Shown: positions 40,801 to 54,271, counted from the stretch's first letter. The stretch is DNA of 64,000 bases from Sapria himalayana (GCA_029783825.1 JAREIK010002038.1:50466-114465), one strand, 5' to 3'. Program-made: numbers and translations. The notes: generated from the sequence alone by a model not told the origin.

Positions 40801-41423
40801 TTTTTGATATTTTCAAAGGTTATAACCATTGAAAATACTATAAATTTTAAATTTTTTTCTAAAGTGAATACAATCTTAAGTTATAATAATCATTATATTT
40901 ATATATCATATAAATTCAATATAAATAATTTTATTGATAAATATTCTAATAAAGATCATAAAATAAATTAATAATATATTATTAATAAGATAGATATCAA
41001 TTAAAATGTAATAAAAAAACCTAAAATGATTCAGAAGCAAAGCAAAATATATTACTATAAAATAATTTTTTGTTTTAAATTTTTTTTTCTTTTAAAAATT
41101 TTATGTATATTTTTTTGATAAAAAATAATTTATATAAATTATATTTATCTAACTCATAATTTATTCTGTAATTAATATATTTATAAAAATAAACAAATAA
41201 ATATTTAAAATGAATATTTAAAATTATAATGAAAAAAAATGAGATTTTTTATTTATTATTTAGGGATACCGGTTTAATTTATTTTAAATATTTCTTACTA
41301 ATGATTTATTTTGTAATTAATATTTCTATAAAAATAAACTGATAAATATTTAAAATAAAAATTTAAAATTATACTGAATAAAATTTAAAATGATATTAAT
41401 GATTTATTATTACTATATACCAG
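37808..41423 (-). repeat. AT-rich satellite array, orientation B (block 5), with 1.5-kb tandem duplication
   Basis: The C-rich box now reads as G-rich (GGAGTTTAGTGATTTAAGTG) on the + strand. The two-monomer unit at about 38,385-39,905 is repeated at about 39,909-41,423 with few differences (compare 38,569 with 40,094, and 39,219 with 40,744; offset about 1,525 bp). The join at about 39,903-39,908 runs TACTAGTTTA/AAATTTTGCC. The block ends at ACCAG (41,419-41,423), the target duplication of the copia element. No gene seen. Confidence 0.9.
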
Positions 41424-41950
41424 TGTTGGGTAATTGCGCCTCCACGGGTAGTGAGATTAAGAAACAGAAAACAACAGAAACACAGAAACAAGCAATATAT
41501 ATATCCCAATCGAACAGCATACACGACAGAATCAAAAACGAGAATTCAACACAGGAAATAACGTGGTTCGCTAGCCGCTCAATACGACTAGCTACCTCCA
41601 CCAAAAAATGCTTATGCGTTACAGATTAAAACCAAAATAGAACGTCTTACAGTATGCAACACGGAGCAGTCGGGAAATCATGCAGAGAGAAGAAGGAGAG
41701 GGATGATGAACAGTTCAAACCAGGTCAAAACAGCCTCACGAAAATTAAAATTACAAATCATTTTATATGAAAAATAAACATCAGTTCATTTAACCGAAGC
41801 GGGTCGGATCATGGAACGGGCCATGCTCTGCTCCAAAATTTTCGGTCTTTTAATATTTCCTTTTCTGCACTTATATGAAAATATTAAAACAGAAAAGACA
41901 TTTGGTTATACAAACAGATTATTAAGTAAAAACAAATTACATATACAGCA
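41424..41950 (-). repeat. 3' LTR of the Ty1-copia element
   Basis: The LTR is 527 bp. On the minus strand it starts TGCTGTATATG and ends CAATTACCCAACA. It differs from the other LTR mostly by C/T and G/A changes plus a 2-bp indel in an (AT)n run. It should carry the element's promoter and polyadenylation signals. Confidence 0.95.
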
Positions 41951-41962
41951 ATCACCACCTTA
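41951..41962 (-). other. Polypurine tract of the Ty1-copia element
   Basis: On the minus strand TAAGGTGGTGAT abuts the TG of the 3' LTR directly. This is the position and purine bias of the primer for plus-strand DNA synthesis, although two T residues interrupt the purine run. Confidence 0.75.
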
Positions 41963-42018
41963 ATTTTTTTTGCATACAGATAGAGAGACACTCTCTATAA
42001 ACAATTAGTCCAAAAAGA

Positions 42019-45000
42019 CTAAATCTGATTTGATATGTTAAGTAAGTCAAGACAGTGTCTTAACTTATTCAGAGTAACAGGTTTGGTAAACATGTCAGCT
42101 GGATTATCAGAAGTTGAAATCTTCTTTACTTGTACCCTCTTCTCAGATCGAAGGAAATGATATCGCATCAATGTGCTTTGTCCTCTCATGATGCACTTGG
42201 TCTTTTGCTAAACAAATAGCACTGAGGTTGTCACAGAAGACTGTTGCAACCTCTTCATAATGAACAAGGTCCTTGAGAAAACCATTCAGCTATATCTCTT
42301 CCTTTTCAGCTTCAGTTAGAGTCATATACTCTGCTTCAGTAGAAGATAAAGTAACAGAAGATTGCAGTGTGGCTTCCCAGCTAACTACAGAACCACATAC
42401 AGTGAAGATATAACCAGTCATAGACCGTCTACTATCAACATCTCCTACATAGTCAGAATCAGAATATCTAGCCAGCAAGAGTTCAGATTAATTACCAAAT
42501 ATCATACCAATATCAGAAGTCCCTTTGAGATACCTAAGTATCCTCTTAACAACTTTCTAGTGCTCTTGACCAGGGTTTATCATAAACCTAGTCACTACAC
42601 TTACTGCATGAGCAATATCAGGTCGGGTGCACACCATAAGATACATGAGGCTCCTGACAGCACTAGAATAAGGAACCTTAGACATTTGTTCCTTGTAAGA
42701 TTCAGATTGAGGACAACATTCTAATGTCAGATAAAGGTTAGAAGCAAATGGTGTGGACAGAGGCTTACAAGAAGCCATTCCAAATCTAGATAGAAGTTTC
42801 TGAATATATTGTTTCTGTGAAAGAAACAATTTTCTTTTAATTCTATCTCTGAATATTTCCATACCTAAAATTTGCCTTCCTCCTCCAAGATCTTTCATAT
42901 CAAATTCATAACTGATGAGATCTTTCAGTTCCTGAATATCAGATTTATTTCTGGCAGCAATAAGCATATCATCTACATACAATAGAAAGTAGATATATGA
43001 CTCATCCTTATGCCTTTTGAAATAAACACATCAGTCATGGTCACACCTAATGTATTCATGACTAGTCATGAAATAGTTAAATCTCTTATACCACTGACGG
43101 GGAGACTGCTTAAGTCCAAAAAGAGACTTCAGAAGCTTGCACACACGGGTTTCCTTGCCTGATACCTCAAAACCCTCATGCTGGCTCATGAAGATCTCTT
43201 CATCAAGATATCCATGAAGAAAAGCAATTTTGACATCTAGTTGCTCAAGTTCAAGATTCTGATGTGCAACTAATGCTAGAAACAGTCTTATTGAGGTATG
43301 TCTAACTACATGAGAGAATATCTCGTGATAGTCAACACCCTCTTTCTGACTGAACCCTCTTGCAACTAGACGTGCCTTAAACTTTAAACCACCAGCAATT
43401 GAGGCATCTTCTTTCTTCTTGAAAATCCATTTGCAAGACACTATATTTCTTCCCTTTGGTTTAGGTACAATGATCCACGTACCATTCTTATGAAGAGAAT
43501 CAATTTCTTCATTCATGGAAACCAACCATGACTCAGACTCAGGACAATTAATAGCATTCCTGAAGGAGGATGGTTCAGGAATGTCAATTTCTTCGGCAAC
43601 TTGTAGGGCAAATCCTACAAACTCATCAAATCCAAATCTCAGAGGAGGTCGTGCGTTCACCCTCCTTTTTCTATCCCTTGCAATACAGTAGGGAATAGAC
43701 TCTTCAGGTGCAGTTTCAGGATCAGGTTCAATAACAGATTTAGCATCATTTTCATGATTAGCTATCGTTTGTCTAGAAACAACAAGCATCCTTCCTGGAG
43801 CTACAGATTCAGATTTTAGCTCCACCTTAAGTTCAGCTTGAGGAACATCAGGTAACTGAATAAGACTAGGTACTTGTTTCAGAATGACACTCTCGTCGAT
43901 GGTAACACTTCTAGAGAGTATAACTCTCTTTTCAGATGGTGACCAGATACGGAATCCTTTGACTCCATCACCATAACCAACAAATATTCCCTTGCGTGCT
44001 CAAGGTTCAAGCTTACCATCATTTACATGATAGTAGGTAATACACCCGAACACCTTTAGAGTGGAATAATCTGTAGGTTTACCAGTCCACACTTCAAATG
44101 GAATTTTAAAGTTAATTCCACTATGTGGCGATCTGTTTATCAGATGGCATGCTGTATTAACAGCTTCAGCCAAAAACTCTTTGCCTAAGTCTGATTGAGA
44201 GAGCATACATCTAGTTCTCTCCAGAAGAGTTTGGTTTATTCTTTCAGCAATGCCATTCTGCTGAGGAGTGTCCCTAATAGTCTTGTGTCTCGAAATACCT
44301 TTGTCCTTACAGAATTCCTCAAATTCAAACGAACAGAATTCTAGACCATTATCTGTTCGTAACAGTTTAACCTTCTTTTATCTTTGATTTTCTACTAAGC
44401 TAACCCACTGCTTAAACTTTATAAAAGTCTCGGATTTATGTTTCATCATGAATACCCAGGACATCCTGGGGTAATCATCAACTAAACATAAATAAAATCG
44501 GGCACCCCCAAGAGATGTGACTCTAGAAGGGCCCCAACAGTCAGCATGGATATAATCCAAAATACTGTTTGTGCAGTGTATGGCTTTGCCGAACTTAGTT
44601 ATATGTTTCTTACCAAAAACACAATGATCACATAAATTTAATTTACTGACTCTATGACCAACAAGAAGATTAAAATCAGAGAGAATTTTCATACCTTTCT
44701 CTCCCATATGTGCGAGCCGCATATGCCATAGTCTGGTAAGTTCAGCTTTGTCTTTAGATGCTGGCTCTCCGGATGTGACAGCAATAGCCCCTGTCACTAT
44801 GGAACCTATCAGTGTGTATAGCGTTCCAGTCTTCTGCCTGTTCAGTACTACGTCATCTCCTCAATGAACATTCAGTGTTTCCTCTCTACCACTGAATCAA
44901 TATCCCTGATCATCCAGAACACCAAGAGAAATGAGATTCATTTTCATCTCAGGGACATATCTCACATTTGAAAGTGAGACAATTCGGTCATCCCAAGTTT

Positions 45001-46018
45001 TCAGTCTGACAGTGCCGATTCCATCCACCTTACATGGTTGGCTGTTCCCCACAATAGCATGGCCAGCTTCCTTCTTGTCATATTTGCTGAACCACTCCAA
45101 GTGAGTGCTTATATGGAAGGAAGCACCAGTATCCAGGATCCATGAATCTGATCTTGTGATCATTGTAGAGATTACCAACACAAGGTCTTCTCCATCATCA
45201 AGATCATCAAAAGTCACAGCAGCAGCAGGTGGGGGGTTAGGTTGACCTTGCTGTTCTAGCCTTGCTCTCTTCTTCGGGCACTCAGTTTTCCAATGCCCTT
45301 TTTGTTTACAGTAGTGACAAATATCACACTCCTTTGACCTATTCTGAATCTTATTTCCCTTCTTCTTGAATGGAACAGGTTGTGGCCTCCTGTTTGTCAA
45401 CACCAAACCGGGCGGATGTTGTTCAAGTCTTTCAACTGCTGCCTTCTGCCTCATCTCTCTGGAGTGTAGGGCAGCCCGAACATCCTCTAGTGTAATCTCC
45501 TCTTTTCCCACAATGAGAGATTCAACAAAATTTTCATGGGAAGAAGGAAGAGAAACCAAGAGTAGAAGTGCAACATTCTCATCATCCACCTTAGCATCCA
45601 CACGTTTAAGGTCCATGAAAATATTGTTCAAGTCATCCAGAAGCTTCTTCAAAGAGGTTCCCTCTTGCATCCTCAGTGTGAACAGCCTTCTCTTCAACAA
45701 AAGCTTGTTCATCAATGATTTAGTCATGTATAGAGACTCAAGCTTGAGCCACAGTCCTGTAGTAGATTCCTCATCTGCTACCTCAACTATGACTTCATCC
45801 GACAAGCTCAACAGAATGGTGGAGTGTGCTTTCTCTTCATGTCACCAAGCCTCAGCCTCAGTTATTCCAAGAGCAGCAACAGTGTGTGGACCGAAGCCTT
45901 GAACCACAGGACTCCAAATATCGATATTTTTCAAATGCACTCGCATTTTAATCTGCCACATACTAAACCTGTTTCTACCATTGAATTTCTCAAACGTGGT
46001 GTTTAGGGTTCCAGCCAT
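42019..46018 (-). pseudogene. Ty1-copia gag-pol polyprotein pseudogene
   Basis: One reading frame of about 1,330 codons runs from the ATG at 46,018 to the TAG at 42,021-42,019, the length usual for Tnt1-type elements. Visible parts in order: gag; zinc knuckle CHYCKQKGHWKTEC (45,319-45,278); protease W-I-L-D-T-G-A (about 45,142-45,122); HHCC of the GAG-pre-integrase domain (H at 44,725 and 44,710, CDHC at about 44,632-44,621); integrase core with H-A-D-C-W-G-P, R-T-D-N-G-L-E-F (about 44,364-44,341) and the downstream Glu; reverse transcriptase with D-V-K-I-A-F-L-H-G (about 43,237) and Y-V-D-D-M (42,979-42,965); RNase H with S-S-T-E-A-E-Y. In-frame stops lie at 45,844, 44,899, 44,863, 44,380, 44,002, 43,033, 42,559, 42,490 and 42,292 (first base, minus strand). 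A single frameshift lies at about 42,166, near the end of RNase H. Confidence 0.93.
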
Positions 46019-46091
46019 TTCAATATATTATTGTTTGTATAGAAAAATCTCAAACCATAAATGCACAATTGCTCGAAAAATCCCAAACCAA

Positions 46092-46103
46092 GCTGTGATA
46101 CCA
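46092..46103 (-). other. Primer binding site (initiator tRNA-Met)
   Basis: The minus strand reads TGGTATCACAGC two bases inside the 5' LTR. This is complementary to the 3' end of plant initiator tRNA-Met except for one base (TGGTATCAGAGC expected). It primes minus-strand DNA synthesis in this element class. Confidence 0.9.
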
Positions 46104-46105
46104 AT

Positions 46106-46635
46106 TGTTGGGTAATTGCGCTTCCATGGGTAGTGAGATTAAGAAACAAAAAACAACAGAAACAAAGAAACAAGCAATATATATATATCTCAATCCAACA
46201 ACATCCACGACAAAATCAAAAATGAGAATTCAACACAGTAAATAACATGGTTCGCTAGTCGCTTAGTACGACTAGCTACCTCCACCAGAAAATGCTTATG
46301 CGTTACAGATTAAAACCAAAATAGAACATCTTACAGTATACAACATGGAGTAGTAGCAAAATCACGCAAAGAGAAGAAGGAGATGGATGATGAACAGTTC
46401 AAACCGAGTGAAAACAGCCACACGAAAATTAAAATTACAAATCATTTTATATGAAAAATAAACATCCGGTTCATTTAACCGAAGGGGGTCAGATCATGGA
46501 ACGGGCCAGGCTCTGCTCCAAAAATTTCGGTTTTTTAATATTTTTTTTTCTGCACTTATATGAAAATATTAAAACAGAAAAGACATTTGGTTATACAAAT
46601 AGATTATTAAGTAAAAACAAATTACATATACACCA
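46106..46635 (-). repeat. 5' LTR of the Ty1-copia element
   Basis: The LTR is 530 bp, with the same ends as the other LTR (TG at 46,635 to CA at 46,106 on the minus strand). Its outer flank is ACTAG (46,636-46,640). It probably holds the promoter for gag-pol transcription, but I could not place a single convincing TATA box. Confidence 0.95.
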
Positions 46636-48205
46636 ACTAGTTTAATGGCTTAAGTATTTAGAGGCTTTTTCATTTAGGATTTTAGAGATTTATGTTTTTA
46701 GGCTTTTAGTGGTTTATATATTTTATTTAAAAAAATAAAATATCAAAAAAAATTTCTATAATTTTTTCTCATTTTCATAGGTTATAACCTTAAAAAATAT
46801 AATAATATTTAAAATTATTTGAAATGTGAATGCAATACTTAGTTATAATAATATTAATAATTATATATCATATAAATTCAAAATAAACAATTTTATTGAT
46901 ATATATTATAATAATGATCAAAATTAAATTTATAAACTATTGATATTAAGATACATATTAATTAAAAAATAATTACAAAACCCAAATTGATTCAAAATTA
47001 TAGTAAAATATATTTCTGGATAACAATTTTTAATTTTTAAATTTTTACTTCTTTTATAAGCATATATATTTTTTAAATTATATTTGTCACACTCATAATT
47101 TATTTTGTAATAGATATTTCTATAAAAATAAACTAATAAATAATTAAAATTAATATTTAAATTTATAATAAATAGAATTAAAAATTAGATTTATTAATTA
47201 TTAAGTAGTATATAACAGTTTAATAGTTTATGTATTTTGGCATTACGGGATTTAGGAGTTTACTGATTTAACTGTGCATGCATTTAGTGGTTTATAGGTG
47301 TTATTTAAAAAAAATATCAAAAAATTTATTTTTTTTATTTTTTGATATTTTCAAAGGTTATAACCTTTGAAAAAATAATAATTTTTAAATATTTTTTAAA
47401 AGTTAATACAATATTTAGTTATAATAATCATTATATTTATATATCATATAAATTCAATATAAATATTTGTATTAATAAATATTCTAATAATGATCAAAGA
47501 ATAAATTAATAATCTATTATTAATAATATAGATATCAATTTAAAGATAATTACAAAACTTAAAATGATTCAAAAACAAAGCAAACTATATTACTATATAA
47601 TAATTTTTTGTTTTGAATTTTATTTCTTTTGAAAAGTTTATCTATATTTTTTTGATGAAAAATAATTATATTAATTATATTTGTCTAACTCAATTTATTC
47701 TATAATAAATAATTATATAAAAATAAATGAATAAATAATCAAAATGAATATTTTAAATTATAATGAAAAAAATAATATTAAGATCTATTATTTCTTATTT
47801 AAGGTACACCGGTTTAAAATGATTATCTATTTATGGTTTTCGAGATTTAGGAGTTATTGATTTAAGTATTTAGGCATTTAGTGGTTTATAGGATTTATTT
47901 AAACAATGAAATAAAAAAAAATTATTTTTGTTATTTTTTCACATTTTCAAAGGTTATAACATTTGAAAATATAATAATTATAATTTTTTTTAAAAATGTG
48001 AATAAAATATTTAGTAATAATAATCATTATAATTATATATAATTTAAACTAATTATAAATAATTTTATTGATAGATATGATATCAATTATCAAAAAATAA
48101 ATTAATAAACTTTTTTTAATATGATAGATATAAATTAAAATATAATTACAAAACCTAAAATGATTCAAAATCAAGATTATAAGATTATTTTTTTATTAAA
48201 ATTAA
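46636..48205 (-). repeat. AT-rich satellite array, orientation B (block 6)
   Basis: The C-rich box interrupted by the copia insertion continues here (AGTTTAATGGCTTAAGTATT). Palindromes lie near 46.79, 47.36 and 47.96 kb. The box at about 47,830 (TTTATGGTTTTCGAGATTTA) is the inverse of the box type seen at 10.7 and 36.3 kb. No gene seen. Confidence 0.9.
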
Positions 48206-48585
48206 ATGATCCGACCTGCTCTGGCTAAATGAACCAAGAGAAATTTTAATATAAAATATTTTGTTATTTTATTTTCAGGTGGCTGTTTTTGGACCCGTGG
48301 AAGTGTTCATCGTTTCTTTCTCTTCTCTCTCTATGATTGATCACGACTATTCTATGTGTTGCATACTGTAAGACATTTCTGTTGCTTTAATTTGTAAAGC
48401 AAAAGCATTTTTTGGTAAATTTAGCTAGTAGTACTGAGCGACTAGCGAACCACGTTATTTTTGGTGTTTATTTCTTGTTTTTTGATTCTATCATGGATGG
48501 TTGTTGAATTGGGATATATAAATTGTTTGTTTTCTATTGTTTCTGTATCTCAATCTCACTACCGTGGAAGTACAATTGCCCAAAA
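48206..48585 (+). mobile_element. Diverged LTR fragment of the same copia family, opposite strand
   Basis: It matches the copia LTR in + orientation from ATGATCCGACC through GCATACTGTAAGAC, GCGACTAGCGAACCACGTTA and CAATCTCACTACC to the end (CAATTGCCCAAAA). The first 150 or so LTR bases, including the TG start, are missing. The right end coincides with the LTR end but CCCAACA has become CCCAAAA. The flanking satellite is at different phases on each side (left in AATGATTCAAAATCAA, right in GGTATACATGTTTAATGG), so several hundred base pairs of satellite were lost along with the rest of the element. It is older than the copia copy next door. Confidence 0.85.
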
Positions 48586-51500
48586 ATTATATATGGTATA
48601 CATGTTTAATGGATCGATTATTTAGGGGTTTTGTCGTTTAGGAATTTAGCAATTTATGTCTTTAGGCATTTAGTGGTATGTAGGTTTTATTTATATAATA
48701 AAAATAAATTAAATTATTTATATAGGTTTTTTTGATTTTTTTTTATTTTCAAAGGTTATAACCTTTGAAAATAAAATAATTTTTAAAATATTTTGAAATT
48801 TTAATCACATGTATAATTATATTAATCTTATTAACTATTTATGATATAAATTCAATATAAATAATTTTAATGATAAATATTATAATAATGATCAAAAATT
48901 AAATTAATAAACTATTATTAATAATATAAATAATAATGAAAATATAATTACATAACACAAAATGATTCAAAATCAAATAAAATATATTACTAAATAATAA
49001 TATTTAATTTTTAAATTTTTCCATCTTTTTATAAGCTTATATTTTTTTTTATGATTAAAAATAAATTATATAAATAATATCTGTCTCATTTGAAATTTAT
49101 TTTGTAATTAATTTTTCTAAAAAATTAAAATATAAATAATTAAAATGAATATTTAAAATTATAATAAATAGAAATAAAAATGAGATTTATTATTTATTAA
49201 GTAGTATACAACTGTTATAAGCTTTATGTATTTAGGGGTTTCGAGTTTTTTAAGTTACTGATTTAAGTATGTAAACAATTAGTGGTCTATATGTTTTATT
49301 TAAAAAAGAAATAACAAAAAAATTATTTTTTGTATTCTTTCTCATTTTTTAAGATTATAACCTTTAAAAATATAATAATTTTTAAATTTTTTTCAAAAGT
49401 GAATTAAATATATATTTATAATAATCATAATAATTATATATCATATAAATTCAATATAAACAATTTTATTGATATATATTCTAATAATTTTCAAAAAATA
49501 AATTAAAATTTTATTATGAATAAGATTGATATTACTTAAAATATAATATCAAAACCTAAAATGATTCAAAAGAATCACAAAATATATCACTAAATAATAA
49601 TTATTTGTTTTTAAATTTTCATGTTTATTATAAGCTTATCTATTTTTTGATGAAAAATATTTTTTATAAATTATATTTTTAACACATAATTTATTTTATA
49701 ATTAATATATATATATAACTAAACAATCAAAATGAATTTTTTAAATTATAACGAAAACAAATAAATATGAGATTTATTAATTTTTAATTAGGGTATACCT
49801 GTTTAAAAGAGTATCTATATAGGGGTATCGGAATTTTGTAGTTTAGTGATTTAAATGGTTTGGCATTTAGTGGTGTATCGGTTTTATTTAAACAATAGAA
49901 TAACAAAGAAAAAATATTTTTGTTTATTTTTTCATATTTTCTAAGGTTATAATCTTTGAAAATATGATAATTTTAAAATTTTTTCAAAAGTGAATATAAT
50001 ATTTAGTTATAATAATTATTAAATATATATATCATATAAATTCAATATAAATATTTTTATTGATAAATATTATTATAAAGATAAAAAAAATAAATTAATA
50101 ATCTATTATTAATAATTTAGATATCAATTAAAATATAATTACGAAATATAAAATGATTGAGCAACAAAGCAAAATATATTACTATATAATAATTTTTTGT
50201 TTTTTGTTTTTTTCTTCTTTTAATTAGTTTATCTATATTTTTTTGTTGAAAAATAATTTATATAAATTATATTTGTATAATTTATACTTTATTTTGTAAT
50301 TAATATTTATATTAAAATAAACAAATAAATAATTAAAATGAATATATAAAATTATAATGAAAAAAAAATGTGATTTATTATTTATTATTTATTATTTATG
50401 GATACCGGTTTAATTTAAATTAGATCCGTCTAACTAATAATTTATTTTGTAATTAATATTTCTATAAAAATAAACTGATACATAATTAAAATAAAAATTT
50501 AAAATTATACTGAATAAAAATTAAAATGAGATTTAAGATTTATTATTAATGTATACCAGTTTAATAATTTATGTATTTAGAGGTTTTGTCGTTAGGAGTT
50601 TAGCGATTTATGTTTTTAGGCTTTTAGTGGTTTATAGGTTTTATATAAAAAAATAAAATAACAAAAAAATTTTCTATAATTTATTATCATTTTCATAGTT
50701 TAAAACCTTTGAAAATATAATAATATTTATAATTTTTTGAAATGTGAATACAATATTTAGTTTTAATAATATTAATAATTATATATTATATAAATTCAAT
50801 ATAATTTTATTATTGATAGACAATATAATAATGATCAAAAATTAAATTAATAAAATATTAATAAAAATAAAGATATTAATTAAAAAATATTTACAGTACC
50901 CAAATTGATTCAAAATTAAAGTAAAATATATTACTCGATAATAATTTTAAATTTTTAAATATCTACTTGTTTTATAAGCGTATATTTTTTTTTATTAAAA
51001 TTAAATTAATTAAATTATATTTGTCGCACTCATACTTTATTTTGTAATAAATATTTATATAAAAATAAACTAATAAATAATCAAAATGAATATTTAAAAT
51101 TATATTAAATAGAAATAAAAATAAGATTTATTAATTATTAAGTAGTATATAGCAATTTAATGGTTTATGTATTTAGGCATTACGAGGTCTAGGAGTTTAC
51201 TGATTTAACTTTGTATGCATTTAGTGGTTTATAGGTTTTATTTACGAAAAAAAATAAAAAAAAAATATTTTTATTATTTTTTGATATTTTCAAAGGTTAT
51301 TACCTTTGAAAATATAATAATTTTTAAATTTCTTTTCAAAAGTGAATACAATATATATTTATAATAATCATAAAAATTATATATCATATAAATTCAATAT
51401 AAACAATTTTATTAATAGATATTCTAATAATTATCAAAAAATAAATTAAAAATCAATTATGAATAAGATTGATATTACTTAAAATATAATATCAAAACCT

Positions 51501-54271
51501 AAAATGATACAAAAGCAAAGCAAAATATATTACTAAATAATAATTATTTGTTTTTAAATTTTTATTCTTTTTATAAGCTTATCTATTTTTTGATGAAAAA
51601 TATTTTTTATAAATTATATTTTTAACTCATAATTTATTTTATAATATATATATATAACTAAAAAATTAAAATGAATTTTTTAAATTATAATGAAAACAAA
51701 TAAGAATGAGATTTATTAATTATTATTTAGGGTATACAATTTTAAAGGATTATATATATAGGGTTATCGGAATTTTGTTGTCTAGTGATTTAAGTGTTTA
51801 GGCATTTAGTGATTTATAGGTTTTATTTAAAACATGAAATAACAAAAAAAATATTTATTTTATTTTTTCACATGTTCAAAGGTTATAACCTTTGAAAATA
51901 TAAAAATTTTAAAACTTTCTTCAAAAGTGAATACAATATTTAATTATAATAATTATTAAATTTATATATCATATAAATTCAATATAAACATTTTTATTGA
52001 TAAATATTATAATAATGAACAAATAATAATTAATAATCTATTATTAATAAGTTAGATATCAATTACAAAATAATTACAAAACTTTAAATGATTTAGAAAC
52101 AAAGCAAAATATATTACTATATAATATTTTTTTGTTTTTAATTTTTTTCTTCTTTTATTAAGTTTATCTATATTTTTTTGTTGAAAAATAATTTATATAA
52201 ATTATATTTGTATAACTTATAATTTATTTTGTAATTAATATTTATATAAAAATAAAGAAATTAAGAATTAAAATGAATAATTAAAATTATAATGAAAAAA
52301 ATAAAAATGAGATTTATTAATTATTACTTAGGATATAGCTGTTTAAAAAATATATCAATTTATGGTTTTTGAGATTTAGAAGTTATTTATTTAAGTATTT
52401 AGGCATTTAATGTTTTATAGGTTTTATTCAAACAATGAAATAACAAAAAATTTATTTTTGATATTTTTTCAAATTTTCAAAGGTTATAACATTTGAAAAT
52501 ATAATAATTTTAAAATTTTTAAAAAATATGAATACAATAATTAGTAATACGAAATATTATAACTATATATAATATAAACTAAATATAAACAATTTTATTG
52601 ATAGATATTATATCAATTATCATAAAATAAATTAATAAAATATTATTAATATGATAGATATAAATTAAAATATAATTAAAAATCCTAAATTGATTCAAAA
52701 TCAAAGTAACATTTATTACTAAATAATAATTTTTTTTAGTTTTTGCATCATTTTATAAGTTTTTATGTTTTTTTGATGTAAAATATATTATTTAAATTAT
52801 ATTTGTATCACTCATAATTTATTTTGTAATTAATATTTCTATAAATTATTTAAATTATATTTTAGGTTTATGAGTTTAAAAGCTTAAGTATTTAGGGGCT
52901 TCGGGGTATAGGAGTTTAGATATTTATGTGTATAGGCATGTAATGGTTTATAAGTTTTATTTAAACAATGATATAACAATAAATTTATTTTTGTTATTTT
53001 TTATCTTTTTTGAAGGTTATAAACATTGAAAATATAATAATTTTTAAATTTTTTTATATGTGAATACTATATTTAGTTATGATAATCTTAATAATTATAT
53101 ATCATTAAAATTCAATATAAACAATTATATTGAAATATATTATATTAATGATAAAAAATAAATTAATAAACTATTATTAATAAGATAGATATTATTTTAA
53201 ATATATTTGCAAAACGTAAATTTATTCAAAATTAAAGTAAAATATATTACAAAATAATACTTTCTTTGATGTTTTGCTTCTTTTAATAAGTTTTTATTTT
53301 TTGTTATTAAAAGTAAATTATTTAAATTATATTTATCTTCCTCATAATTAATTTTTAATTTATAATTTCATAAAAATAAACTAATAAATAATTAAAATGA
53401 ATATTTAAATTTATAATGAATACAAATAAAATAGAGATTTATTATTTATTATTTATTATTCAGGATATACTAGTTTAATGGTTTAAGTATTTAGCTATTT
53501 TGGGGTTTAGAGATTTAAGTGTTTAGGCCTTTAGTGATTTATAGTTTTTATTTAAAGAATGAAAAAACAAAAAATTTAATTTTTTGATTTTTTTTTAATT
53601 TTTGAAGGTTATTAACTTTAAATTATAATAATTTTTAATTTATATTAAATGTGAATATAATATTCAATGAGAATAATCTTAATAATTATATATAATGTAA
53701 ACTCAATATAAATAATTTTATTAATTCATATTATAATAATGATCAATAAAAAATTAATAATCTTTTATTAATAAGAATGATATAAAGTAAAATATTAATC
53801 CAAAATCTAAAATGATTCAAAATAAAAATAAAATATATAACTAAATAATAATTTTTTGTTTTAAAAATTTTGCCTCATTTTATGAGGATCTATATTTTTT
53901 TTGATGAAAAATAAATTATTTAAATTAGATCTGTCTCGCTAATAAATTATTTTGTTATTAATATTTCTATAAAAATAAACTTATAAATAATTAAAATAAA
54001 AATTTAAAATTGTAATTAATAAAAATTAAATTAAGATTTATGATTTTTTATTAATGTAGACTTATTTAATAGTTTAAGAATTTAAAGGTTTTATCATTTA
54101 GGAGTTTAGCAATTTATGTTTTTAGGCATTTAGTAGTTTATAAGTTTTATTTAAAGAATAAAATAACAAAAAAAAATTTGTAATTTTTTCTCATTTTCAT
54201 AGGTTATAACATTTGAAAATATAATAATATTTAAAATTTTTTGAAATGTGAATACAATATTTAGTTATAAT
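48586..54271 (-). repeat. AT-rich satellite array, orientation B (block 7)
   Basis: This block holds the longest perfect palindrome in the window (48,741-48,776). Further palindromes lie near 49.35, 49.94, 50.70, 51.30, 51.89, 52.48, 53.01, 53.61 and 54.21 kb. The boxes at about 52.35, 52.89 and 53.48 kb are inverted counterparts of boxes at about 36.33, 35.86 and 35.27 kb, in that order, so this stretch is an inverted copy of the end of block 4. The block ends with ATAAT (54,267-54,271), the target duplication of the solo LTR. No gene seen. Confidence 0.92.
48741..48776. repeat. Perfect 36-bp satellite palindrome
   Basis: The centre is at 48,758/48,759, with arms TTTTATTTTCAAAGGTTA and its complement and no mismatch. 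This is the longest perfect copy of the monomer palindrome that I found. Confidence 0.93.

Larger units (their letters stand above)
41424..46635 (-). mobile_element. Ty1-copia retrotransposon (Tork/Tnt1-like), complete but dead
   Basis: A 5.2-kb element on the minus strand. Its 5' LTR is at 46,106-46,635 and its 3' LTR at 41,424-41,950, both bounded by TG...CA. The flanks are ACCAG and ACTAG, a 5-bp target duplication with one transition. Inside the 5' LTR lies a primer site for initiator tRNA-Met (46,092-46,103), and next to the 3' LTR a purine tract (41,951-41,962). Between them one gag-pol gene runs from 46,018 to 42,019 in the order gag, protease, integrase, reverse transcriptase, RNase H; integrase before RT defines Ty1-copia. 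By eye the LTRs differ at more than 30 of about 530 positions, so the insertion is not recent. It interrupts satellite orientation B at TATACC/AGTTTAATGG. Confidence 0.96.

Noticed and set aside
42362..42724. 120-codon ORF on the + strand
   Set aside because: Antisense to the reverse transcriptase/RNase H region of the same element.
45366..45902. 178-codon ORF on the + strand
   Set aside because: It lies antisense to the copia gag region, which shows a clear zinc knuckle and protease on the minus strand; the + frame is a shadow.
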